In this document: positions 37,125 through 48,612 of the stretch, piece after piece
How the letters are laid out: every line of letters begins with the position of its first letter
Position numbering within the stretch: position 1 is the stretch's first letter
Assembly (NCBI RefSeq): GCF_003952525.1
Contig: NZ_CP034451.1
Location: 5,990,501 to 6,054,500, forward strand
From: Mesorhizobium sp. M3A.F.Ca.ET.080.04.2.1
GTDB lineage: Bacteria > Pseudomonadota > Alphaproteobacteria > Rhizobiales > Rhizobiaceae
Direction: 5' to 3'
Length of the DNA stretch: 64,000 nucleotides
Program-made: the position numbers and the translations under genes
Notes under the pieces: model-generated
What the model saw: the letters and a program-made list of their open reading frames with translations, nothing else
What the model was told of the DNA's origin: nothing
Database searches by the model: none

Positions 37125-40100
37125 GTGAAGCGGGGATTCGTCCATGACGAGTTCGTCACAACGGAATATTGCGTGGATCAGGAGCAACCGCAGCACGAGA
37201 AGATCAGGTTCAGGCGTGACGAGATCACCGACCTGGGGACGTTTCCGTCCGCGTGCAGCGTGCCGCCGCTCGGCCGGGCTTCGGTCCGCCGCCGTTTCCG
37301 TATTCTCGGCCGGTTGTTTGCCGGGCTCTGCACGCTCGTGCTTCTCGCCGCCGCTGCACTCTATGTGCTCGGCTCCTCGGGCATCGGCACCGATCGGCTG
37401 CGGGCCGAGGCCGAGGCGGCGATCGAGAAACTGGCCGGCGTCGATGTCAACGTCGCCGTCGGCCCGGCGCGGCTGACGCTCGACGGATCGAGCTTCGTTG
37501 CCCTGCAGGTCAGCGATGTCAGCCTGAAAAGCGCCGACGGCAGGCCGATGGCCGATGTCGGTCGCGTCCGCTTCGGCATCCGCCTTCTGCCGCTCCTGTC
37601 GGGGGAGGTGCGATTGACGAGCGCCAGGTTCTCCGACGCGCGCATCGTGACCGCGGCAATGCCGTCCGGCGGCGGCGACTGGGCGGCGGCGCTGCGCAAC
37701 GAGGACGGGCTTGTCGATCCCGAAAAGGTGGCGGCCGTGGTGTTTGCCGGCGTCAATGATGCGCTGGACGCCGTGCGCGAGGACTCGATGCGCCGGATCG
37801 AGCTTCGCAATGTCGAGTTCGAATTACCCAATTCGGGACCGATAAAGCGCGTGACTGTCGGCGACGCGACGGTCGCCCAAAGCGGCACGGGCAGCATGCA
37901 GCTTTCAGCCGATGCCGATGTCGACGGCAGGCACGTCACCTTGATCGCATCCGCCACCCGCGACGCCAACGCCAGGCGGGTGGCGACGCTCGACGCCGAT
38001 CTTCAGATGGCTGACGCCGCCGCACACTCAACCGCCAGCGACACAGCGGCTGCCGATGGAGGCCGGCTCGGGACGGTTGCGCTGAAGCTTTCGGGCGCGG
38101 AAGCGTCCGGCGAAACGCCGTCGCGCCTGTCGGTCTCGCTGGCGCTCACCGGCTCGGTGCTCGATCTCGGCACGCGCGGCCAACTGTCGGCCGATGTCGA
38201 TGCCGATGCCACGCTGGTGGCTGGCTCGAACAAGATTTCTGTCGACAGGCTGCAGATCAAGACCGGCCGCTCGAGCTTCGATTTCGCTGGCTCGATCGGG
38301 CCGAAGCCGGCGAGCGCGGCGGGCGAGCCCTCCTATCGCTACGACCTCACCAGCGACGGCTCGACGCTTGCGCCTTCGGAATCGCCGGAGCCGGCGCTCA
38401 AATTCCTCGCCCGCATCGCCGGCGTCTACCAGACGAAGAGCCGCAAGCTTGTCGCCGAGCAGATCGGCGTGCGCTCCGGCAGCCAGAGCGAGGTACTGGG
38501 TTCGGCGGCGCTCGCCTTCATCGACAATGGTCCGCCGGGAATTTCCCTCTCGCTCAACGTGCACGACATGCCGGTCTCGCATGTCAAGCAATTGTGGCCC
38601 TGGTTCTCGGCGCGCAACGCGCGCCTTTGGGTGCTAGACAATCTGTTCGGCGGACGCGTCGTCGATGCCAACCTGCAGTTCCAGGTGGCGCCGGGCCGGC
38701 TCGGCAATGGCGTTCCGCTCTCGGGCAACGAGGTGTTCGGCCGCTTCCAGGTCGAGGGCTCGCGTTTCGACACGGCGGGACGCATCCCGCCGATCCGCGA
38801 CGCGGTCGGCGTCGTCGCCTTCCACGGCAACGACGTCGACATCTCGCTCTCCTCGGGCAGCGTCTTCATGGCGAGCGGCCGCACGGTGGCAGCAAGCGGC
38901 GGCACGCTGACGGTGAAGGAGGCGAACCACTCGCCGGTGATCGGCGCGCTCGACATCGACGTCGCCGGCGAGGCGCCGGCGATCGCCGAACTCGCTTCCT
39001 ATGAGCCGATCAACGCCATGCGCCATGTCGGACTGGCACCGGAAGACCTGACCGGAACGGTTACCGGACACGTCCGCGCCGATATCCCGCTGACCTCCGG
39101 TGTCGACACCTCGACGCTCGATTGGCAGGTGGCTCTGGACTACAAGGATCTGTCGCTCGCCAAGCCCTTCGAGGACCAGACGGTCACGGAAGCCGACGGC
39201 TCGATCACGGTCAGCCCCGACCGGGCGGTGATCTCGGCCGACGCCAGGCTCAACGGTATTCCGGCAGCACTCGATCTGGTCGAGCCGCTCGAGGACAACG
39301 GGCCGCCGCGGGGCCGCAAGGTTACGCTCCTGATCGACGACCAGACGCGCGCGGCGATGATGCCGGGGCTGTCGCCGCTGCTTTCCGGAACGATCAAGGT
39401 GGCGATCGACAAGAGCGGCGAGGGCAGTCAGGAGGTCTCCGCCGACCTAACCAGTGCGAAACTCGATATCCCATGGGCGGGGTGGAGCAAGGGCGCCGGC
39501 ATCCCCGCGAAGGTTAACTTCACAATGGCCAAGTCCGGCGGCACCACCACGTTGTCGGATTTCGATCTCGACGGAAAAAGCTTCTCCATCGATGGGGATG
39601 TGACTCTCGTCAACGGCGCGCTGACCTCGGCCCGCTTCAGCAAGGTCGCGCTCAACCGGGGCGACAATGTCGCCGTCTCGGTGAAGCGGTCGGGCAAGAG
39701 CTATGCGGTCGATGTCAGCGGCGAGTCGCTCGATGCCCGCTCGCTGATCAAGCAGTTCACCTCCGACGTCGATACGGCCACAAAAGGCGCCGGGGCCGAT
39801 GCGATCTCGGTCAGCGCCGACGTGAAATCGCTGACCGGCTTTCACGACGAGGTCTTGTCCAATCTCAAGCTGGATTACAGCGGCGCCGGGTCAAAGGTGA
39901 AGGGACTCGAAGTCAGCGCAACGGCGAGTTCCGGCGCCGCGGTCAGCGTAAGCAACACCACCGGCGACGCCGGGCGCACGCTCAGGATGAAGTCGGCCGA
40001 TGCCGGTGCGATCCTGCGGTTCCTCAACATATACGAGCACATGGAGGGTGGGGCGATCACGCTGTCGCTCTCGGGTGCGGCCGACGGTCCGATGAAGGGC

Positions 40101-40571
40101 CAGGTCGATGCCAGCAACTTCTATGTCGTCAACGAGCCCAAGCTCGCCTCGATCGTGTCGACCAAGCCCGCCGGCGACACGCGCAGCCTGAACCAGGCGG
40201 TCAAGGCCGACATCGACACATCGAGGGTTCAGTTCGAGCGCGGCTTTGCCGAGATCGACAAGGGGGAGGGCTATCTGAGGCTGGCGAACGGCGTGCTGCG
40301 CGGACCGCGCATCGGCACCACCTTCCAGGGCATCCTTTACGATCAGAACAACAACATGGATATGACCGGCACCTTCATGCCGGTCTACGGCCTCAACCGC
40401 ATCTTCGGCGAACTGCCGCTTTTCGGTCCGCTGCTCGGCAACGGCCGGGACCGCGGCCTGATCGGCGTCACCTTCCGGCTGAGGGGCAACGCCAACAAGC
40501 CGAGCCTCGACATCAACCCGCTCTCGGTGATTGCGCCCGGAATATTCCGGTCGATCTTCGAATACCGCTGA
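37125..40571 (+). CDS. AsmA-like/DUF3971 large envelope protein
   Basis: A 1148-residue protein with a single N-terminal membrane helix (residues about 62-85, RLFAGLCTLVLLAAAALYVLG) and a very long beta-rich periplasmic part. The C-terminal region around SKVALNRGDN, TGTFMPVYGLNRIFGELPLFG is typical of the DUF3971/YhdP-AsmA family, whose members are thought to bridge the envelope and move phospholipids. The start is a GTG at 37125, uncertain, because no strong ribosome site is close; the first 60 residues are polar. It is followed by the convergent tyrS gene. Confidence 0.85.
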   Translation: MKRGFVHDEFVTTEYCVDQEQPQHEKIRFRRDEITDLGTFPSACSVPPLGRASVRRRFRILGRLFAGLCTLVLLAAAALYVLGSSGIGTDRLRAEAEAAIEKLAGVDVNVAVGPARLTLDGSSFVALQVSDVSLKSADGRPMADVGRVRFGIRLLPLLSGEVRLTSARFSDARIVTAAMPSGGGDWAAALRNEDGLVDPEKVAAVVFAGVNDALDAVREDSMRRIELRNVEFELPNSGPIKRVTVGDATVAQSGTGSMQLSADADVDGRHVTLIASATRDANARRVATLDADLQMADAAAHSTASDTAAADGGRLGTVALKLSGAEASGETPSRLSVSLALTGSVLDLGTRGQLSADVDADATLVAGSNKISVDRLQIKTGRSSFDFAGSIGPKPASAAGEPSYRYDLTSDGSTLAPSESPEPALKFLARIAGVYQTKSRKLVAEQIGVRSGSQSEVLGSAALAFIDNGPPGISLSLNVHDMPVSHVKQLWPWFSARNARLWVLDNLFGGRVVDANLQFQVAPGRLGNGVPLSGNEVFGRFQVEGSRFDTAGRIPPIRDAVGVVAFHGNDVDISLSSGSVFMASGRTVAASGGTLTVKEANHSPVIGALDIDVAGEAPAIAELASYEPINAMRHVGLAPEDLTGTVTGHVRADIPLTSGVDTSTLDWQVALDYKDLSLAKPFEDQTVTEADGSITVSPDRAVISADARLNGIPAALDLVEPLEDNGPPRGRKVTLLIDDQTRAAMMPGLSPLLSGTIKVAIDKSGEGSQEVSADLTSAKLDIPWAGWSKGAGIPAKVNFTMAKSGGTTTLSDFDLDGKSFSIDGDVTLVNGALTSARFSKVALNRGDNVAVSVKRSGKSYAVDVSGESLDARSLIKQFTSDVDTATKGAGADAISVSADVKSLTGFHDEVLSNLKLDYSGAGSKVKGLEVSATASSGAAVSVSNTTGDAGRTLRMKSADAGAILRFLNIYEHMEGGAITLSLSGAADGPMKGQVDASNFYVVNEPKLASIVSTKPAGDTRSLNQAVKADIDTSRVQFERGFAEIDKGEGYLRLANGVLRGPRIGTTFQGILYDQNNNMDMTGTFMPVYGLNRIFGELPLFGPLLGNGRDRGLIGVTFRLRGNANKPSLDINPLSVIAPGIFRSIFEYR

Positions 40572-40580
40572 TCCGGCAGA

Positions 40581-41834
40581 TCAGATCGGACGCACCAGAA
40601 CGTGCTTCTTCCTGCCTAGCGAGAGCTTTACGACGCCCTCAGCGCCCAGATCTTGGCGCGTCACCATGCGCCGGTCATCCGTCACCGGCTGGTCGTTGAG
40701 CCGCACTGCACCGCCCTGGACGTGCCTGCGTGCCTCGCCGTTGGAGGTGGCGAGCCCCGCGGTGACGAAGAGCGACAGGATGCCGATACCGGCCTCGAGC
40801 TCCCCCTTGGCCACCTCGACGCTGGGCAGCGTGTCGGCGAGCGCGCCTTCCTCGAAGGTCTTGCGGGCTGTCTCGCTGGCAGTGTCGGCGGCCACGCGGC
40901 CGTGCAGCATGGCAGTGATCTCGGTGGCGAGGATCTTCTTGGCTTCGTTGATCTCCGAGCCGCCGAGCTTTTCGAGGCGGGCGACCTCGTCCAGCGGCAG
41001 CGTCGTATAGAGCTTCAGGAAGCGGCCGACGTCGGCGTCCTCGGTGTTGCGCCAGTACTGCCAGAACTCGTAAGGCGACAGCATGTCGCCGTCGAGCCAG
41101 ACCGCGCCCGAGGCCGACTTCCCCATCTTGGCGCCTGAAGAGGTGGTAAGCAGCGGCGTGGTCATCGCGAACAACTGCACGCCCTCCATGCGGTGACCGA
41201 GGTCGATGCCGTTGACGATGTTGCCCCACTGGTCGGAGCCGCCCATCTGCAGGCGGCAGCCGAGGCGCTTGTAGAGCTCGACGAAGTCATAGGCCTGCAG
41301 GATCATGTAGTTGAATTCGAGGAAGGACAGCGACTGCTCGCGATCGAGCCTGAGCTTGACAGAGTCAAAGGCGAGCATGCGGTTGACGGAGAAATGCCGG
41401 CCGACATCGCGCAGGAAATTGACGTAGTTGATCTCCATTAGCCAGTCGGCATTGTTGACCATGACCGCATCGCCAGCGCCGCTGCCAAACTTCAGGTAAG
41501 GCGCGAAATTGCGGCGGATGCCGACGAGATTGTCCTCGATATCCTGCGGCGTCAGCAGCTTGCGCGCCTCGTCCTTGAAGGATGGATCGCCGATCATCGA
41601 GGTGCCGCCGCCCATCAGCGCGATCGGCCGGTGCCCGGTCTGCTGCAGCCAGTGCAGCATCATGATCTGGATCAGCGATCCGGCATGCAGGCTCTTGGCC
41701 GTTGCGTCGAAGCCGATATAGGCACTCACCGTCTCCGTGGCGAAGAGCTGGTCAAGGCCGGCCTCATCCGAAATCTGGTGGATGAAGCCGCGCTCGCTCA
41801 TGATGCGCAGGAAATCGGACTTGTAGGCGGACAT
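40581..41834 (-). CDS. tyrS: Tyrosyl-tRNA synthetase
   Basis: A 417-residue class I synthetase charging tRNA-Tyr. The HIGH-like motif is seen in SLHAGSL, the tyrosine pocket in YIGFDATA and [11 protein letters not shown], the second ATP motif as KMGKSASG (KMSKS variant), and a C-terminal S4 RNA-binding domain ([19 protein letters not shown]). ATG 41834 is chosen over ATG 41879 since homology begins at [11 protein letters not shown] and GGGAAG lies in front. Confidence 0.95.
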   Translation of the reverse strand: MSAYKSDFLRIMSERGFIHQISDEAGLDQLFATETVSAYIGFDATAKSLHAGSLIQIMMLHWLQQTGHRPIALMGGGTSMIGDPSFKDEARKLLTPQDIEDNLVGIRRNFAPYLKFGSGAGDAVMVNNADWLMEINYVNFLRDVGRHFSVNRMLAFDSVKLRLDREQSLSFLEFNYMILQAYDFVELYKRLGCRLQMGGSDQWGNIVNGIDLGHRMEGVQLFAMTTPLLTTSSGAKMGKSASGAVWLDGDMLSPYEFWQYWRNTEDADVGRFLKLYTTLPLDEVARLEKLGGSEINEAKKILATEITAMLHGRVAADTASETARKTFEEGALADTLPSVEVAKGELEAGIGILSLFVTAGLATSNGEARRHVQGGAVRLNDQPVTDDRRMVTRQDLGAEGVVKLSLGRKKHVLVRPI

Positions 41835-41906
41835 CTGTTTCTTCCCGGAGATCGCCCGGCTCTCAGCCAGGCGTGACATGAAGGCGCGCGTTTAGCATCC
41901 GCGGGC

Positions 41907-41950
41907 GATCAGCAAAAGTGGTTTCCGGTTTTGCGTCCGATCGCCCGCCA
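41907..41950 (+). repeat. 44-base direct repeat, copy 1
   Basis: A perfect 44-base direct repeat with copy 2 at 41965-42008, 58 bases apart start to start. It begins GATCAGCAAAAGTGGTTTCC and ends GATCGCCCGCCA. GCAAAA and TTTTGC inside the unit could form a short hairpin. It lies between the divergent tyrS and glycosyltransferase genes. Confidence 0.85.
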
Positions 41951-41964
41951 GGCAAAGACGGGCG

Positions 41965-42008
41965 GATCAGCAAAAGTGGTTTCCGGTTTTGCGTCCGATC
42001 GCCCGCCA
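41965..42008 (+). repeat. 44-base direct repeat, copy 2
   Basis: The second perfect copy of the unit at 41907-41950. The 14 bases between copies (GGCAAAGACGGGCG) are not repeated. Confidence 0.85.
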
Positions 42009-42173
42009 AACCAAGCCAGCGATCCGCCGTTGGTCGGTTCGAGTCCGCCTTGCGGCCGGGCGCACGTCCTTGCCTCATCCCTTCTGCTGGCGTAATGAGG
42101 CGCCCGCGCAAGGGCGGCCCACAAGCCGCCGCGACGGGGCAATCCCGCAGATCATGTCCGGAACGCTCCCGCG

Positions 42174-43817
42174 ATGAACAGAAACTACCTCATCCTCCTT
42201 CTGTTCAGCCTGCTGATGACTTTCGGCGGGCTGGTCAGCCTGCCGCCGATCGACCGCGACGAGTCCCGCTTCGTGCAGGCGACGAAACAGATGGTCGAGA
42301 CCGGCGACTATGTCGATATCCGCTTCCAGGAAACTTCGCGCTACAAGAAGCCCGTCGGCATATACTGGCTTCAGTCGGCGGTCGTGGCGCTGAGCGGCGA
42401 CGGCGCCGCGGCGCCGATCTGGGTCTACCGGCTGGTCTCGATGCTCGGCATCGCCTTTGCCGTCGTCGGCATCGCCTGGACCGGCAAGAAGCTATTCGGC
42501 GCCGAAGCCGGTCTCGCCGCCGGACTGATGATGGCGGCGATCTTCGCCACTGCTTTCGAGGGCCGCGACGCAAAGACAGACGCCATGCTTCTGGCCTGCT
42601 GCGTGGCCGCGCAAGGCGCGCTGGCGCAAGTCTACCTGGCGGCGCGCCGCAACGAGCCGGTGGCGGCGCAACTGCCGTGGATATTCTGGATCGCGCAGGG
42701 ACTCGGCATCCTCATCAAGGGCCCGGTGGCGCCGGTCTTGTCGCTGCTGACGGCCGCCACGTTGTTCGCGTTCGAGCGCGATTGGCGATGGCTCCTGAAA
42801 CTGAAGCTCGTGCGCGGCATCGCCATCGTGCTCGTCATCGTGCTGCCCTGGCTCATCCTCATCACGCTGAAGAGCGGCGGCGCCTTCTTCCAGGAAGCGG
42901 TCGGCAAGGACATGCTGAACAAGGTGGCTCAGGGAGAGGAATCGCACGGGCTGCCGCCGGGCTTCTACATGCTGACCTATTCGCTGTTCATGTGGCCGTT
43001 CGGATTGATCGCGGTCGGCGCGGGCCTGCAGGCCATGAACCGCTTCTGGGACGACCCGCGCCTGCGTTTCTGCCTAGCCTGGTATATACCGTTCTGGCTG
43101 GTCTTCGAGGCGATCCCGACCAAGCTGCCGCATTATGTGATGCCGGCCTATCCCGGCATGGCGCTGCTGATCGGCTGGCTGCTGACCTTGCCGGCCGAAG
43201 AGGCGAACGCACCGTTGAAGCGCTGGCAGACATGGCTGTGGTGGGCGACCGCCTTCGGCCTAGGCGTGGTTGCGGTCGGCCTGGCGGTGATATGCATCGG
43301 AGCCCCTCTTTACCTGTCGAAGAGCTTTTCCTGGTGGAGCGTCCCGGCGGCCATGGCGGCGCTCGTCACCGGCTGGCTGGCTTTCCCGCGACAATTGCAG
43401 ATCCCGCTCGGGCGCATCGCGGCGATTGCTGTCGGCGCAGGCATCACCTTCAGCCTGCTGTTCGGCGTGATTGCGCCCTCGCTGAAGCCGATCTGGCTGA
43501 GCCCGGCCATCAAGGCAGCGGTCGAGGCCAACCGTCCATGCGATACCACCGTGCTCGCCTCGGCGCCCTATCATGAGCCGAGCCTCGTATTCCTCGTCGG
43601 CACCAAGACTTTGCTCACCGATGTCGACGGGGTCGCCAAGCACCTGCTGGCCGATCCGGCCTGCGCGCTCGGGCTGGCGCCGGTTGGGGAAGAGCAGAAA
43701 CTCAACGGCTTGCTTGCGGGGCAGGGCAAGACGGCAAAGCGCCTTACCGAAATCGACGGGCTCAACTATTCGTCAGGAGACAAGCTGGCGCTCGGCCTTT
43801 ATCGAGTGGCTCCGTGA
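42174..43817 (+). CDS. Family 39 glycosyltransferase (ArnT-like)
   Basis: A 547-residue integral membrane glycosyltransferase with about 11-12 helices. The conserved acidic motif is PPIDRDESRFV near residue 25-35, followed by ETSRYKKPVGIYWLQ, as in ArnT and related lipid-linked sugar transferases that modify lipid A or proteins in the periplasm. The stop overlaps the GTG start of the PAP2 phosphatase gene (GTGA), pointing to one operon. Acceptor and sugar are unknown. Confidence 0.9.
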   Translation: MNRNYLILLLFSLLMTFGGLVSLPPIDRDESRFVQATKQMVETGDYVDIRFQETSRYKKPVGIYWLQSAVVALSGDGAAAPIWVYRLVSMLGIAFAVVGIAWTGKKLFGAEAGLAAGLMMAAIFATAFEGRDAKTDAMLLACCVAAQGALAQVYLAARRNEPVAAQLPWIFWIAQGLGILIKGPVAPVLSLLTAATLFAFERDWRWLLKLKLVRGIAIVLVIVLPWLILITLKSGGAFFQEAVGKDMLNKVAQGEESHGLPPGFYMLTYSLFMWPFGLIAVGAGLQAMNRFWDDPRLRFCLAWYIPFWLVFEAIPTKLPHYVMPAYPGMALLIGWLLTLPAEEANAPLKRWQTWLWWATAFGLGVVAVGLAVICIGAPLYLSKSFSWWSVPAAMAALVTGWLAFPRQLQIPLGRIAAIAVGAGITFSLLFGVIAPSLKPIWLSPAIKAAVEANRPCDTTVLASAPYHEPSLVFLVGTKTLLTDVDGVAKHLLADPACALGLAPVGEEQKLNGLLAGQGKTAKRLTEIDGLNYSSGDKLALGLYRVAP

Positions 43818-44677
43818 ACAGCATCGGGCCATCGAAAGCTCCCGCAGGCTCTGCGTCGGCCATGTCCGCCGTCACCCTCTACCGCCGCTCGCTCGGCAAT
43901 CTTGTCGATACGATCGCGATCGTGAGGCGGCGTTTTGCCGTGCGCCGGGCGCGCTATCCTGAGATTCCGTGGCTCGTTTGGGTGGCAGGATGGCTTCTGT
44001 TGGCCGTTGCTGTCGGCCTCATGCTCGACAGCGGCGCCGGCAGGCTTCGCGCAGGGTGGGGCCCGAGCTTCGTCCACGTCACCGATTTCTTCACGGATTT
44101 CGGCCTCGGCGGCTGGTATCTCATCCCCGCGGCGCTCTGCCTCGTGGCGGCCAATCTGACGGACTGGCGGAGCCTTTCGCGCCAGTCGCGCCTGTTCGTC
44201 TACAACTGGACCTGCCTGGCTTTCCTGGTGCTTTGCGCCGTCGGACTTTCCGGGCTCGCGGTCAATCTTTTGAAATACGGCATCGGCCGCGCGCGGCCGC
44301 TTTATTTCGACAGTTTTGGGGTGCTGTCGCTGCATCCCTTCGCCATGGACGCGCGCTTTGCAGGCTTTCCTTCTGGTCATGCCACGACAATGGGCGCGGT
44401 TTTTGGTGTCCTGCTGCTTCTCTTCCCGAGGCGCTGGCATATCGCGCTGGCAGCCACCGCCTGCATTGCCTCGACGCGCGTCTTCGTCGGCGCGCACTAT
44501 CCGAGCGACACGGTGGCCGGCTTCGGGCTTGGCCTCGCCTTCGCGATTGCGTCAGGGCTGGTGTTCGCGCGGCTGGGTTTCATCTTCCGCCGGCCGTCTT
44601 CGGCAAGGCCGGTGTCCAAGCGCACCTTCCGGCTGCGATGGCCCAACAGGTCGAAGAGAAAAACATCGCTGGCGTGA
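43814..44677 (+). CDS. PAP2-family phosphatase, LpxE-like
   Basis: A 287-residue membrane phosphatase with six probable helices. The three phosphatase motifs are complete: KYGIGRARP, GFPSGHATT and STRVFVGAHYPSD. The order and spacing fit lipid phosphatases such as LpxE or PgpB types. It starts at GTG 43814, overlapping the glycosyltransferase stop by four bases; ATG 43862 is an alternative start. Pairing with a GT39 enzyme suggests a shared role in lipid A or lipid-carrier modification. Confidence 0.88.
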   Translation: MNSIGPSKAPAGSASAMSAVTLYRRSLGNLVDTIAIVRRRFAVRRARYPEIPWLVWVAGWLLLAVAVGLMLDSGAGRLRAGWGPSFVHVTDFFTDFGLGGWYLIPAALCLVAANLTDWRSLSRQSRLFVYNWTCLAFLVLCAVGLSGLAVNLLKYGIGRARPLYFDSFGVLSLHPFAMDARFAGFPSGHATTMGAVFGVLLLLFPRRWHIALAATACIASTRVFVGAHYPSDTVAGFGLGLAFAIASGLVFARLGFIFRRPSSARPVSKRTFRLRWPNRSKRKTSLA

Positions 44678-44736
44678 TAGAGCCGCGAGCATCTGTCGGC
44701 CAGCTACCCCTGGAGGAGCCCTGAGGGCCCGAAAAC

Positions 44737-45411
44737 CTATCTCAGCCGCTTCGGCCTCGGATCGGCCAATTCGCCGGCCAGCCGCCGGTCGAGATAGTCG
44801 GCGCATTCCTCGATCAGCAGTTCGGTGTCGTTGGCGAAGAAATGGTTGGCGCCCGACAGCGTCTTCTGCGTGATGGTGATGCCCTTTTGCGTGTGCAGCT
44901 TGTCGACCAGCGCCTGCACGTCCTTCGGCGGCGCAACCTTGTCGGCATCGCCGTGGATGATCAGGCCCGACGAGGGGCAGGGCGCGAGGAAGGAGAAATC
45001 GTAGGTGTTGGGCTGCGGCGCGACCGAGATGAAGCCTTCGATCTCGGGACGACGCATCAGGAGCTGCATGCCGATCCACGATCCGAACGAATAGCCGGCG
45101 ACCCAGCAGCTTTTGGAATCCGGATGCAGCGACTGCACCCAGTCAAGTGCGGCGGCCGCGTCCGAAAGTTCGCCGGTGCCGTGGTCGAACTCGCCCTGGC
45201 TGCGGCCGATGCCGCGGAAATTGAAGCGAAGCGTGGTGAAATTCCGCTTCTGGAACATGTAGAAGAGGTCGTAGACGATCTTGTTGTTCATCGTGCCGCC
45301 GAATTGCGGGTGCGGATGCAGCACGATGGCGATCGGCGCGCTCTTTTCCTTGGACGGCTGGTAACGACCTTCCAAGCGACCGGCCGGACCGGCGAAAATG
45401 ACCTCAGGCAT
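44737..45411 (-). CDS. Alpha/beta hydrolase (COG2945 type)
   Basis: A 224-residue small alpha/beta hydrolase. It has the family start MPEVIFAGPAGRLEGRY, the LHPHPQFGGTMNN oxyanion region, nucleophile elbow AGYSFGSW, acid in GDADKVAPP and histidine in SGANHFF. The family is widespread and uncharacterised. Upstream in-frame codons to 45540 are not conserved. It is divergent from the desulfurase gene; an ICE-like box lies between. Confidence 0.87.
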   Translation of the reverse strand: MPEVIFAGPAGRLEGRYQPSKEKSAPIAIVLHPHPQFGGTMNNKIVYDLFYMFQKRNFTTLRFNFRGIGRSQGEFDHGTGELSDAAAALDWVQSLHPDSKSCWVAGYSFGSWIGMQLLMRRPEIEGFISVAPQPNTYDFSFLAPCPSSGLIIHGDADKVAPPKDVQALVDKLHTQKGITITQKTLSGANHFFANDTELLIEECADYLDRRLAGELADPRPKRLR

Positions 45412-45507
45412 AAAACACTCCACGTGGCATACGAAGGCGCAGGCCCGGAACTCTTCTGTGGCCCGACTGTGGCCTTGACGCCGGGCAAGCGTCTTCCTAG
45501 AAGCTAG

Positions 45508-45524
45508 TTTAGAATTGTTCAAAA
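45508..45524. promoter_or_regulatory. Irr/ICE-like iron-control box
   Basis: TTTAGAATTGTTCAAAA is a palindrome with one mismatch to TTTAGAA-N3-TTCTAAA, the iron control element bound by Irr in rhizobia as I recall it. It lies about 100-130 bases upstream of the desulfurase start that begins the iron-sulfur gene block, and upstream of the divergent hydrolase. Confidence 0.5.
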
Positions 45525-45656
45525 CTGGGTGGCCGAACACATCCGTCCGTCCGCCCGCGCCGCAAGCCGCGTAAATAGGACGGCTTGCCTTGTGATTTCA
45601 AGGAAATAACGCTCCATCCTCGCGGAATGGCTGCTGACAGGATCGACCGAAGGAAA

Positions 45657-46835
45657 ATGGCCGCAACCCGCGCCTATCTCGACTACAACGCCAGCGCGCC
45701 GCTCATCGCGGAATCGCGGGCGGCGATGGTCGCTGCGCTCGATGTCGCCGGCAATCCGTCGTCGGTTCATAGCGAGGGCCGCGCAGCGCGGCGGCTGATC
45801 GAGGATGGCCGGCGCGATGTGGCGAGGCTGGTCAACGCAAGGCCGGAACATGTCGTGTTCACCTCAGGCGCGACGGAGGCTGCATCGACGCTGCTGACCT
45901 CCGACTGGCAGATGGGTCGCGGCGCCGTTCGGATGAGCCATCTCTATGTCTCGGAGGCCGACCATCCCTGCATCTTAGGCGGCGGGCGGTTTGCGGCGGG
46001 GCAGGTGACGCGGACCGGCGTCGACCGAAATGGCATTGCCGATCTCGATGCGCTGACCAAGGCATTGGCCGCGCATGACAAGGCCGACGGCCTGCCCCTG
46101 GTAGCGATCCATGCCGCCAACAACGAGACCGGGGTGATCCAGCCGATCGGCCGCATCGCCGAGATCGTCAAGGCTGCTGGCGGCGTGCTGATCGTCGACG
46201 CCGTGCAGGCGGCGGGCCGGATTCCGATCGATATGTCGGCCGGTTATGCCGATTACCTGATCCTGTCCTCGCACAAGATCGGCGGCCCGAAGGGTGTCGG
46301 CGCCATCGTCGCTGCATCCGACCTGATGATGCCGAAGCCGCTGGTCAACGGCGGCGGCCAGGAGAAGGGCCATCGCGCCGGCACCGAGAACCTTGCCGGC
46401 ATTGCCGGCTTCGGCGCCGCCGCGCGGGTCGCGTTCGCCGGCTTGAACGCCATGCGTGCCGTCGCGCGTCGGCGCGATGCCATCGAGGCGATTGTGCGGG
46501 AATTGACGCCGGATGCGGAAATTTTCGGAAATGGCGCGCCGAGGCTTGCCAATACGACATTCTTCGCTATTGCGGGCGTCAAGGCCGAGACGGCGCAGAT
46601 CGCCTTTGATCTTGCCGGCGTGGCGCTGTCGGCGGGTTCCGCCTGCTCGTCTGGAAAAGTCGGACCGAGCCATGTCCTGAAAGCAATGGGGCACGGCGAC
46701 AGCCTCGGCGCGCTGCGGGTTTCGATCGGCGCGGCGACGAGCGCGGAAGAAGTGGCCTTGTTCCGGACTGCCTTGGCGGACATCGCCGCGCGGCAAGCCG
46801 GCCGGGACAAGGCCGGCAAGGAAAAGGCCGCCTGA
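45657..46835 (+). CDS. Cysteine desulfurase, IscS/NifS type
   Basis: A 392-residue class V aminotransferase that takes sulfur from cysteine for Fe-S clusters. The PLP lysine is in ILSSHKIGGPKG and the catalytic Cys loop in SAGSACSSGKVGPSH, with the extended loop of the IscS/NifS class. ATG 45657 has GAAGGAAA just before; ATG 45627 is an alternative adding ten residues. It precedes sufB by 232 bases; a second, SufS-type desulfurase lies further on. Confidence 0.9.
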   Translation: MAATRAYLDYNASAPLIAESRAAMVAALDVAGNPSSVHSEGRAARRLIEDGRRDVARLVNARPEHVVFTSGATEAASTLLTSDWQMGRGAVRMSHLYVSEADHPCILGGGRFAAGQVTRTGVDRNGIADLDALTKALAAHDKADGLPLVAIHAANNETGVIQPIGRIAEIVKAAGGVLIVDAVQAAGRIPIDMSAGYADYLILSSHKIGGPKGVGAIVAASDLMMPKPLVNGGGQEKGHRAGTENLAGIAGFGAAARVAFAGLNAMRAVARRRDAIEAIVRELTPDAEIFGNGAPRLANTTFFAIAGVKAETAQIAFDLAGVALSAGSACSSGKVGPSHVLKAMGHGDSLGALRVSIGAATSAEEVALFRTALADIAARQAGRDKAGKEKAA

Positions 46836-47067
46836 AGTGCGGCAAAGCGTTGCATGGAGGCCATTTGCGGGTCTCGAAATGCCGGCGCTGAAATAGGAAT
46901 TCGGGCCTGGTGGCCTGGTAGAGCCGTGCGTTTCTGCCTGGCCGGGTGAATTCCCGGTGGAGACGCACTATATGGAGCTTACTCCGCCCGGGTGCCTCTC
47001 GGTTGCCCTGCGGTGCCATAGTTTGAAAACTGCCGGGCCTTGACCCCGGCGTGGATGGAGAACGCTT

Positions 47068-48585
<1,518 letters not shown>

Positions 48586-48612
48586 CCGCAAAAAGATATT
48601 CAGGAAAAAGAT

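Noticed and set aside
46836..47067. An iron-responsive operator directly before sufB
   Set aside because: I searched this gap by eye for TTTAGAA-like and TGA-N9-TCA palindromes and found none convincing.
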